Positions 19,001 through 28,300 of a DNA stretch of 33,106 nucleotides are shown one piece after another. The position numbers and the translations under genes were made by a program. The notes below the pieces were generated by a model. That model was not told the DNA's origin and made no database searches. It was given only the letters and a program-made list of their open reading frames with translations. Numbering within the stretch: position 1 is the first letter of the stretch; every line of letters starts with the position of its first letter. This stretch comes from Herbinix sp. (GTDB lineage Bacteria; Bacillota; Clostridia; Lachnospirales; Lachnospiraceae): contig JAQVQL010000004.1 in the NCBI GenBank assembly GCA_028701595.1, positions 1 to 33,106 of the forward strand, in the 5' to 3' direction.

Positions 19001-22000
19001 CCACATAGCCCAATTAATCGATAATGCCTTCTTTCCTTGATGCCTGCGCAATGTAGCAAAAGAATCCATATATGCATTCGCCGCCGCATAATCTGCCTGT
19101 CCTGGCATTGAGAAAATAGAGGCCACAGAAGAAAACATAATAAAGAAATCTAACTCATCATCCATTGTCAGTTGATTCAGAATCCAGGTTCCATAGATCT
19201 TAGGATAAAGCACTTCATTGAAATCTTCCTCGCTTTTCGTAGCAAGCAAACCATATTTACCTACTCCAGCACATTGGATCACTCCATTTATTCTGCCAAA
19301 GTCACTTCTCACTGCATCCAGTACAATCTTAACACCCTCCATACTAGAGAGATCTGCTTTGTAACATGTTATCTTAGATCCGTTTTTCTCGATCTCTAAA
19401 ATCGTATTTATCTTATGACATAATCTTGAATCCATATCAGCCTTCAGAATTTCCGTCCATTTCGTTCGCTCAGGGAATCCAGAGCGATTCAGCAATATCA
19501 TATGAACCTTTTTCTTGATTGAAAAATACTTTGCTATCTCTAGGCCGATTCCTCCAGTTCCTCCACATATTACATAACAGCTATTTTCTTTTATGCTAAC
19601 TGAATTATCTTGTATCGCATCAAGATTAAGATTCTGTAGCTCTTTTACATACCTGAATCCTTTTCGATAAGCTGTCTCGTAATGTTGGTCATTGCTCAAC
19701 ATGTCAACGATGATGTCCTTACCTAACGTTTTAGAATCTATATCGATATTTTTGACATGAATATTCGGATATTCTCTTGCAATTACATTAGTTAAGCTAC
19801 TTAATGACCCATTATGTGGATTGATATAAGCTTCCTCTCCCGTTACTTCATTGGCATAATCAGATATAACAAACAGGTCCGTATTGCCTTTGATCTGCAT
19901 ATCAAGTACCTTTACCAGATGAAACAAGCTATACACTCCTATTTGCAAGTTCCTTTTCAAACTAGATATATCATTATAATCACTTTGTTGATTAACAGAA
20001 GCCATATGTACAATAGACACTGATTCTTCTCCGATATCCGTCAAGAGTTTAGAATAATCAGCTTCTGTATGACTGATAGAATACTTATATTTATCTATTT
20101 GTTTATATATAGAACCAGTATCAACTTCGATAATCTCAGTTCCCAATGATTTGAAAGTTTCAATTATTTCAGTATCAAGATTAGTACCGCTCTTAATTAA
20201 TAAAACTTTGCTTAATTTTAATAGATCACCACTATTTTCCTGAATACACTGTTTCCAGGTTATATCGTAAAACATATTCGGTTGCAATACTTCGATTTTC
20301 TTATCTTCTATCCAACTTCTTTTCCTTTCAAAAGGATATGTCGGTATACTGACTAATCTTATTTTAGTAATATCATATAAAGACCTCCAATCAACAGTTG
20401 CACCCTTTACATACAGTTGGCATATCTCTTTGAGTAATTGCCGATCCTTCTTCCCACTCTTACGATATAATGTAACTTTATCTTCTACCTCGCCATCTAT
20501 TCTCTTCTTCATAGCTATGCTGATGAAACCCTTTTGCATCGCTTGCTCATCATTCGTAGTCAATTTATGTTGACCATAAAAGATATTCTCCATCTGATCA
20601 TCATCGAAACTCATCCTACTTAATCTAATTAATTGATGCATCAATTCTTCCTTACTAGTTACAATCATAGCAATACAATAATCATAATGACCTCTTCCGA
20701 CATTAGATGTATAACAAATATCCTGAAGATCAGATAAGTCATCTTTATCAATAAATTTTCTATATCTCTCAATGTAATCTTTCAATATCGTCTTCTTTTT
20801 TGCTGAAATCGTAAGTACACATGGGAACTCGTATGATCCTCTTTTTTCAGATTCTACATCCGGTGCTTCTTCAAGAATAACATGACAATTCGTACCACTT
20901 AGCCCAAATGAACTTACGCCACAACACTTAGGTAATTCTTTTCTTTCCCACTTTGTATTATGATCTACTAAATATATAGGTGATTCACAAAAATCAATGA
21001 TAGGGCTCGGTGTATCAAAACAAACTGTGCCTGGTATCATTTCATTTTTCAATGACAGAATCATCTTAATGATTCCTGCTATTCCTGAAGCAGCAATCAA
21101 ATGACCAATATTTGCTTTTACTGTGCCTATGCCACAGAACTTTTTCTTATCTGTATATCTGTAAAAAGCATTAGAAATAGCTTTGATTTCAATAGAATCC
21201 CCTAATGCTGTTCCTGTACCATGTGCTTCAATATATGATATTCTTTCTGGATTAACTTTTGACCCTTTCCAAACATTAGTCAACAGTTCTTCCTGCGCTA
21301 TTGCACTTGGAGCTGTAATACCGTTGGATGCTCCATCGTTATTAATTCCGCTTCCTTTAATCACCGCATAAATATTATCATGATTCTCAATAGCTTTTGA
21401 AAGCGGCTTTAATACTAAGACACCGACTCCCTCTCCCCAAACAGTTCCAGATGATTCTTTATCAAAAGGTTTTAATATATTATTGGGTGATTCTAACATT
21501 TCAACCGCATTTTGTTTTGATGGCATGATATTAATACTGATTCCACTCGCAATAGCCAACTCACATTCATTATGCTTAAGTGCTTGGCTAGCGAGATGAA
21601 GCGCAACTAAACCAGATGAGCAAGCAGTATCTACTACAATACTTGGTCCATGTAAATTCAGTATATAGGAGATTCTACTTGCTAAAATACCAGAAACTGA
21701 ACCCGTAAACGTTATCTGATCTTTGTCCTCAAGATAATCTTTATATTTGGGTTCGCCTAAATGCGCTCTCCCTACATAAACCCCTGTCCGTGTTCCATAC
21801 AGCGAATTTTCTCCGATGCTGGCATCCTCTATTGCTCTCCAAGTCGCTTCAAGAAGGATTCTTTGTGCTGGTTCCATAACCTTTGCTTCCATTGGTGAGA
21901 TATTAAAAAAAGCCGAATCAAATTTATCGATTTCATTTAAGTATCCTTGTATCTGATAATCATCCTCAGATACAGAACTTACACCTTCATCTCTTGCAAG

Positions 22001-22252
22001 GATTCCATCAATATCTACTCTTCTGCTTTCCGGGAACTTTCTGATGCTCTCTCTTCCGTTAATAAGATTATCCCAATATTCACTAGCATCATCAGCATCA
22101 GGAAATTTACAATCAAGGCCAATAATAGCTATATCCTCTTCATTCTCTCTTTTTGTATTTCCAGACAATTCTTTGATTAATACAGAAGCTTCTGCACTTG
22201 AAAGATTTTTTGAAATAACCTGCTGATATATGTATTTACTGATTTTATCCAT
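13058..22252 (-). CDS. Hybrid trans-AT PKS/NRPS: KS-KR-DH-ACP-C-A-T-C; A domain predicted Ser-specific
   Basis: KS: VDTACSSGLVALH, IEAHGTGTALGDS, KANIGHLIAASG. No AT after the KS. KR: ICGGTGGIGLEIAKYF, SSVASIFSMPGQADYAAANAY. DH after KR: GEHKVNGYYVIPG, LHPAMMDLT. ACP: LGGDSILAMKL. C: HHIISDG. A code FDVSVWE / VMHFVPS / VFSSGEA / NLYGPTEATVD = DVWHFSLVD(K), Ser. T: MGGQSLKAI. Final C: HHIICDG. Confidence 0.97.
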   Translation of the reverse strand: MDKISKYIYQQVISKNLSSAEASVLIKELSGNTKRENEEDIAIIGLDCKFPDADDASEYWDNLINGRESIRKFPESRRVDIDGILARDEGVSSVSEDDYQIQGYLNEIDKFDSAFFNISPMEAKVMEPAQRILLEATWRAIEDASIGENSLYGTRTGVYVGRAHLGEPKYKDYLEDKDQITFTGSVSGILASRISYILNLHGPSIVVDTACSSGLVALHLASQALKHNECELAIASGISINIMPSKQNAVEMLESPNNILKPFDKESSGTVWGEGVGVLVLKPLSKAIENHDNIYAVIKGSGINNDGASNGITAPSAIAQEELLTNVWKGSKVNPERISYIEAHGTGTALGDSIEIKAISNAFYRYTDKKKFCGIGTVKANIGHLIAASGIAGIIKMILSLKNEMIPGTVCFDTPSPIIDFCESPIYLVDHNTKWERKELPKCCGVSSFGLSGTNCHVILEEAPDVESEKRGSYEFPCVLTISAKKKTILKDYIERYRKFIDKDDLSDLQDICYTSNVGRGHYDYCIAMIVTSKEELMHQLIRLSRMSFDDDQMENIFYGQHKLTTNDEQAMQKGFISIAMKKRIDGEVEDKVTLYRKSGKKDRQLLKEICQLYVKGATVDWRSLYDITKIRLVSIPTYPFERKRSWIEDKKIEVLQPNMFYDITWKQCIQENSGDLLKLSKVLLIKSGTNLDTEIIETFKSLGTEIIEVDTGSIYKQIDKYKYSISHTEADYSKLLTDIGEESVSIVHMASVNQQSDYNDISSLKRNLQIGVYSLFHLVKVLDMQIKGNTDLFVISDYANEVTGEEAYINPHNGSLSSLTNVIAREYPNIHVKNIDIDSKTLGKDIIVDMLSNDQHYETAYRKGFRYVKELQNLNLDAIQDNSVSIKENSCYVICGGTGGIGLEIAKYFSIKKKVHMILLNRSGFPERTKWTEILKADMDSRLCHKINTILEIEKNGSKITCYKADLSSMEGVKIVLDAVRSDFGRINGVIQCAGVGKYGLLATKSEEDFNEVLYPKIYGTWILNQLTMDDELDFFIMFSSVASIFSMPGQADYAAANAYMDSFATLRRHQGKKALSINWAMWKEVGMAVDYADKTKSIFKAITTDKAIGAFDAIFSKDTSKVLIGELDYDSDAIHLIHRFSFDVSEQINEVVHNKKPYKEIASYIARTENKKIHPMVDQLLLDSVNQDVYLSEFTPSDMWVMGEHKVNGYYVIPGLAYPEVVKQVSKQYFGDVAIELKDFNYITPFTIHEMNEKKSLQIIVNKEDEDYGFIVASRSTDENYGAAGEWIRHVQGRFFEIKDYVIKSHNISELKNKCVIEVREINFNQIANGFFEFGPRWIDRVKLYIGNNMYFAELELPDIYISDLSVYDLHPAMMDLTVNIMGYILDNRYLPLSYSSFKIYGKMPARCLTYITRKEKKEINSETEVYDIDLMDSKGEIFGELRDYVIKRVHEFSKLEPNVAKMKERKSVLSNRVKLLGRKDGNYTETEEAVAIVWGKSLGYDEINIYDNFYELGGDSILAMKLINEINKELNIKLNVTEIFNYSTISDFSNYLRKEVFKQIESKEIIPKAEESDYYELSSEQNSQYALNMVYKNTIAYNNFEAVKIDGELDVHRLEEAFHTLVKRHEILRTSFLQIDGVPVQIVHDNVELHMDSITCGEDDIEGVVKDFIKPFHLEEAPLFNICLVTIAQDRHILFLDIHHIISDGTTILILIKELISLYQGNTLPDLKIQYKDFAAWQKINFDDEKMKEQERYWLSILSDELPILNLPLDYQRPKTQSLVGETIRLTLNRDITDSLKQLANKTETTLYMVFLALYNILLMKYTSQEDIIIGSPISGRRYADLENMLGMYVNTLVMRNYPKNEYTFLQFLNHVKENSLNAFKNQDYQFSKLVEKLGVKRDLSRNPIFDTMFVFQNMGLSDMSIDGLNFKFEDYETGISKLDLTLEVIEENDLLYVNFEYCTKLFMRETIECMADYFINIIKTVIQNPQISLQKIELMSDQETRRLLDDFNCTEKEYCKHKTINHMFEEQVDRTPDKIAVFFDGKSMTYMELNQKANRLARTLRCNGVKADSLVAIMLDRSFEMSIGIYGIMKAGGAYVPIDPNYPKDRINFMLEDSGAKVLLSKKKYIDKIECDIQIICLEDDAVYQQDNTNLDTIHTSSNLAYMIYTSGSTGKPKGAMIEQYSVINRLNWMQNAFPIGEDDIILQKTPYTFDVSVWELFWWSFVGASVCFLAPDAEKNPKFIMEAIFNQKITVMHFVPSMLNCFLDYIEGQTDVDKLKSLKYVFSSGEALHLQQVERFNRILNQAFNTKLINLYGPTEATVDVSYFDCSTDTQLKIVPIGKPIDNIILVILDKYDVLQPIGIVGELCIIGDGLARGYHNRPELNAKKFVPFPYDPSQRMYRTGDLARWLPDGNIEYFGRMDFQIKLRGFRIELGEIEECLLKCYEIKESLVMMKDDNDNKYICAYYVSEKSIPTRDLRSQLLDMLPEYMVPSIFVHLDKMPLTSNGKVNRLSLPEPEINISDNYEASANEIEEKMVVVWKELLNLEKVGVCNNFFEMGGQSLKAISLIAKINKLFGTDFSVLEIFNKPTIREFANYMKMFVTKECSNSSKIERVEKADFYPISSMQKRVYIASQLDNAKYSYNMSAVRIIEGEIDRFRLEESFKKLLKRHESLRTSFELRKMEIVQIVHEDVNYQLDYKEDYVSSVDQLFDDFIRNFDLSKAPLFHTELVKIGDKRYVLLFDTHHIICDGSSVKFIVKDLCDIYGGRDLNVLPLQYKDFVAWQNEFVNSESIKKLEEYWYGIYADRIPLLNLKTDFPRPSFQSFDGDRLVVELDREFSDSINAFALETGSTVFMVMLSCYYVLLSKYTGQDDIVVGSPIDTRSLPEFQEIIGMFVDMMALRNHPIGTKSFVDFLKEVKDSVKTALDNKDYPYEQLIRKLMVQRNPNRNPLFDVVFSLQETDDFEISLGDTRLLPYTLACRATKFDIVTMVMENASGYKIVVEYLISLYKRSTIDAMTNHFVEILEQIMNHKEIKLEDIRLSLNVHLADTTYSADDTSDFEF

Positions 22253-22350
22253 ATACGTTCCCCACCTTATAACTTAATAATAGAATCCACTTCATCAATA
22301 GATATCTCACCATTTGCCAACTTTTCCATGATTGATTCAAGATAGTTATT
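22160..22350 (-). other. Putative docking-domain pair between the two PKS subunits
   Basis: C-terminus of the 2827-aa PKS: NYLESIMEKLANGEISIDEVDSIIKL. N-terminus of the 3064-aa protein: MDKISKYIYQQVISKNLSSAEASVLIKEL. Both are short predicted helices at subunit ends. Confidence 0.6.
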
Positions 22351-25300
22351 ATCTTCATGCAAAATACTATCAACTGTCTCCTTCTTCTGATTCTCGTTTG
22401 CATGCATCTTAGAATAAATATACTCTGCCATCATGTGTATCGATGGATATGAAAACAGATCTGAAATATCCAGTCTTTCTTGATAAATATGACTGATCTC
22501 ACGTAGCAGATGAGTTGCCAACAATGAATCTCCTCCTAGATCAAAAAAGCTTTCATTCACATCCATATCTTTTATTCCTAGCACTTTACCCCACGCTTTC
22601 GAAAGAATGGATGCGATAGAATCATAACTGTCTTCCTTATTTATTATATGAAATTCGCTATCCTGCTTCAGACTTACATTACTATTGGAAGAATAGCTTC
22701 CATCTGTTTGCAGATCTCTATCAATTGTTCTGCTTACTGTTATTGGGATCCGTTCCATTTTCTTCATGTTTTCTTGGCTTAATTCACCCACTATCACATT
22801 GGTGATTTTCCGTTCTAAAATATCTTCAAACGCTCTGTCAGCTTCTGCATTTGTTATCGCCTTAAACATTGTGTCTTCATTAACACCATGATTCTTTGCC
22901 ATCCCTACTTCTAACCATGCTGGCCAGTTAATGACTTTAACATTTAGTCCCTCTTTGTAGCAACACTGGGCAAATGAATCGAGGAAGGCATTTGCAGCAG
23001 TATAGTCTCCTTGTCCTGGCACTGTTATTAATGAAGCCACAGATGAACATAAAACAAAGAAATCTGGTTTCTCATTACGAACTAAATATTCGAGATAACA
23101 TGCTCCATGGATTTTTGGGCGTATAACCTTTTGAAAAGTCTCCATCTCTTTTTTGTACATAAATCCTTCTCCAGCGATACCTGCACAGTGAATGACTCCA
23201 TCGATTTTACCATGATTTATTCTGATATCTTCAAAAACAATACTTAGTTCATCCAGCCTTGATACATCTGCACTATAGCAAGTCACCCTGCTTCCCTTCA
23301 TTTCAATATCTCTGATCGCATGTATCATCTCACATAATTTGGTATTGCTATGTTGTGCTAAGATATCATTCCACTCAGACCGATCCGCAATTTTGGATCT
23401 GCTGATCAGCATCAATTGAATTATATTCCTGTTTGCTAGATACTTACTTAATTCTAGACCTATTCCTCCCAAACCTCCTGTTATGACATATACTCCATTC
23501 TCTTTAATTTCTATATTACTGCTTGGTAATGTCTTCAAATCAAGATTATCAAGAATCATCTCGTATCGTTTTCCACGTCTATATGCATATTCAGAATTGT
23601 ACTTTTCTAATTGAAGTTCTTTGACAATATCGATAGCTGTAACCTGATAATCAGTATCTACACAACAACATGAGATATTATTAAGTTCATTTTCTGCTAC
23701 TTTAGCAAGTCCAAATAAACCTGATGCAAATGGATTCATGTACTCTTCTTCTCCTGTAATGCACCAAGAATGGGAGGATACTAATAGTATTTTTATCTCA
23801 CTTTTGTTTTTAAGCTTCACTATATTCTTAATGAACAAGAAAAAATTATTGATGCTGAAATCAAGATTACTGTCAATTTTCTTTACATCTGTATAATCTT
23901 CACATTTATCTATATCATATAGATAAACCACATGAGATAAGGTTATTCCATTTAAGCTCTCAAAAAGCTTTACATAATCCATCTCTATCGTTGATATTGT
24001 ATAATGAGAATCATCCAGTTTCTCAAAACTTGATCCCAAATCCACTTGGATAGGGTTTGCATTGAGATTTAATAATTCATTCGATACCTCATCGCCAAAT
24101 TCACTTCCCTGTTTCTTAATCACTAGTATCTTTTTATCTGCCAAACTCTGAAGTTCTCCAGTCAACGGACAAATTCTCCAATCGATTTTGTGATAACGTT
24201 TTTTTGAATTTTTCTTAAATTCATGTACTTTCTTTAATTGATAGCTTTCTATCACTGCAAATACATTTCCTTCAGGATCAGCAAGCTTAATATCATATGT
24301 TTTCGTTTCATCATTTGCAGACTTATCATCCTCATGCAAGTAGCTATAAAACGCGGAAGGTGTTGGTCCATAAAATTTCATAGACTGATATGCGACTGGA
24401 AGATATTTATTCCCACCTACCAGTATCATAGCTGCATTAGCCATATCTAACATCGCAGGGTGTATAAAGTAATCATCTAGGTCTTTCGCGAATTGTCTTG
24501 GAAGTTCAATCTTTGCAAGCGCTTCATGATTACCTAGCCATATCTTGTGAAAATTCAACCATCTTGGTCCGAATTTCATGAATCCTTTTGTCAGCTTATT
24601 TTGTTCTACACTCATAACGTTAATGCAAATTTTATTTTTTAAGTCATCAATTTCATAATGTAGCCGTTCTTTGATCGGCTCAAGTTTGTATATTCTTCCT
24701 TCGGCATGCTTTAACCATTCATTTTCTGATTCATTTCCTTTGTCCTGACTTACAATTGAAAAATCTAAAAAACCATCTTTTTTATGAATGATTATCTGTA
24801 CCTCTCTGCGCTCCTCCTCATAAAAAACACATGGAGAAAAAAACATAACATCGCGAAGTTCTATATCCGAATTATGATAGTATCTTCTACCCAACTGTAC
24901 TGCTATCTCTATGTATGTGGTGCCAGGAATCACATTGGTATCTTCAATGATATGATCACTTAAAACAAAATGCTTCTTAATATCAAATATTGTCGAATAT
25001 ATATCTTGGTTCATCGTATTTAGTATGTATTTTCCTATCAAAGGATGTATCACAGACTCATCCTTACTATGACCCATATCATCTGTATTCTCATCTTCCA
25101 TCCAACAACGATATCGTTCAAAAGGATAGATAGGAAGCTGTATTTTCTTCCTATCCTCTCTAGCATATAACTCATTCCATACGACTTTTGCTCCGCTTAC
25201 ATACAAATGGCCTATCTCTTTAAGGCAATCCACATCTTTTCTGTCTGAGGATAGGAACATATTGATAAAATCTTTGACCTGTTGCGACATCGTACATGAA

Positions 25301-28300
25301 TCCATTACTTCATTGTCCGTACTTTGACTTATAGTTAAATCATTACTATGGCTATAGAAAATATCATTATCCTGAATATTCTCCATACCATTTACTAGAA
25401 TATCATTTAACTTCTGCCTAAATTCTTTCAAACTTTTTGCTATAACAACAATCCTATAATTATGATGTTCCCTTCCTGTATTAGCAATAAAACACATGTC
25501 ATCTATATTAATGTTCTCGTTATGTAGATAGTTCGTATAATTATGGATAATCTTAAGTAAAGCAGATTGACTTTTTGCAGATAAAGCTAATATTCTATAA
25601 AGATTATTGTCGTTGTCACAACTGACTGATTTATCTTTACCTACAGCATCATCTTTATACTCTTCTAAGACAATATGGCAATTTGTTCCGCTGAAGCCAA
25701 ATGAACTTACACCGCATCTTCTCGGATTGTTACCTGTTTCCCACTTTATCAATTGATCGTTAACATAAGTAGGTGAATCAGAAAAATCAATTCGATGATT
25801 TGGCCTTTCGAAAAACAGATTAGGCACCAACTCTCCATATTTCAGTGACAAAACAGCTTTAATGAATCCTGCGATTCCTGCTGCTTCATATAAATGTCCA
25901 ATATTAGTCTTAACTGAGCTGATCGCACAAAACTGCTTTTTATCCGTATACTTACGAAATGCAGATTCGATACCTTCTACCTCGATCACATCTCCGATTT
26001 TTGTTCCAGTTCCATGAGTTTCAATAAACGATATTGTTTCTGGGTCAATTCGTGCATTCTCCCATGCATTGATTATCACATCTGTCTGTGCCTTCATATT
26101 TGGCGCTGAAATGCCCACTGAATAACCATCTTGATTGACTGCGCTTCCTTTAATGACAGCATTTATATGGTCTCTATCTAGTATTGCATTTTTTAATGGT
26201 TTCAGTAATACCGCAGCAACTCCTTCTCCAATACCAGTACCATCGGAATTATCATCGAATGCTCTTGTTCTATCATCAGAAGATTCAATTCCTAACTTAA
26301 CTTTACCTGCTATAGGTAATAAGTTTATTTTTACTCCTCCTGCAATCGCCATCTCACATTCGCCTTTTTTTATCGCATCACAAGCCAAGTGGACAGCTAC
26401 AAGCGAAGATGAACATGCAGTATCTACAGACAAACTTGGTCCTTTTAAATCCAACATATAAGATAGTCTGCCTGGTATGATCGAGGCAAGATTACCTGGT
26501 ATACAAATAGAAAGTGATTCTGGATTAACTTTTGAAATCATCATTGAGTAATTACATACAATATTAGTTGCATACCCAACGTATATCCCTGTCTTTGTCC
26601 CAGATATTCTTTCTCCTCCATATCCTGCATCTTCAATCGCTGAATAGGCAGTCTCCAAGAACAGCCTTTGGTTTGGATCCATAAGGCTCGCCTCTTTCGG
26701 AGATATCTTAAAGTACTTATAATCGAATTTGTCAATTTCACTGAAGTATGCGCCTTGCTGAAAATGAGTTTTGTCTGCAGAAATCCTTTCTTTCGTCAAG
26801 TATGCCTGAACATCATCAATTCTAGTTTCTGAGAAATTCATGAAATAGTCATAACCCATTCTCAGATTACTCCAGAATTCTTCAACATTATCTGCACCAG
26901 GGAATTTACCTGAAATTCCGATTATGGCGATATCATCACTTTCTACGGAGTTGATATTCTTGTAATCACTATCAATCTTCTCATCTTCTGTGAGAAACTC
27001 TGCAAGTTTTGCCACGGTAGGATGTGCAAAAATTTTTGCAATCGATAACTTTTTCGGATAGATTTTATCAATCCGAGCAAATATCTGATTTATTAATATA
27101 GAGTCAGCACCCATATCAAAAAAACTTTGTGCAACATTTATTTCTTTATATCCAAGTTCTTCACAACAGATACCAGCAATGCATTTCTCTGTTTCGGAAT
27201 ACTCCCTGTTATAATCACCAACTAATTTGCATTGTATAGGATTAACCTTCTTGTTCGTATTATGAATGCATACTGAATTTTCTGAAACATCAGGTAGTCT
27301 TTGAAGGATATCATTCGATAAATGTAAATTAAAATTATCAGCTATCTCCCGTGTCAAAGAATCATAGTTTATTTTACCTATGACAACCTGACCAAGATTT
27401 TTACCCAAGACACCAGATAATGATTCAATAGCTTCCTTCGTGCTTAAAGCGAGAAATACCTTCTCGTTCTGAAAGCCATACTTTGCAGCCATTCCAATCT
27501 CTTTCCAAGCTGTCCAGTTAATTGATAACGCTTTTCTTCCTTTTTTTCTCATATAGGAAGAAAAAGAATCCATATAAGCATTCGATGCTGTATAATCCCC
27601 TTGCCCTGCTAAACTTAAGATTGAAGCAATAGAAGAAAACATTACAAAAAAGTCCAGATTATCCGCTTGGGTTAACTGTCCTAAACTCCATGTGCCGTAC
27701 ACTTTAGGATTCAAAACTTTCACAAAGTCAGCTTCATCTTTCGTAATAACAAATCCTTCTCCAGCAATACCTGCACACTGAAATATACCATTTATACATC
27801 TATTAGCTCTTAGTTTATCAAGTTCACTCCGAAGAGTTTCATAATCACTTATATCCGCTGTCAGGCATACAACCTCTGAACCTAATGCCTCAATGGACTT
27901 AATCGATATAATTCTTTGAATAATATCTACATCTTCATTTTTCTTAATAATATCATTCCAACATAATCTATCTGGCAATCCCCTTCTACTTAACAGACCT
28001 ATCTTTACTTTCGCCTTTGTAGCAATATACTTTGCTACCTCAAGACCGATTTCACCCATACCGCCTGTAATCAAATAGGTGTTGCCATCCTTTATCTCAA
28101 CTAAATTATCTTTTAAAGACTTAATATCAATATCCTTTAATTCTTTAATGAATCTATATCCATTTCTATATGCAACTATGTCTATGCCTGACTCTGACTC
28201 AATTTTCATTTCATCTAGGACGTCATTTTTTGTGTTCTTGCTATCCACATCAATGCATCTAAATTGAATATCAGAAAATTCTTTTGACAAAACACTACTA

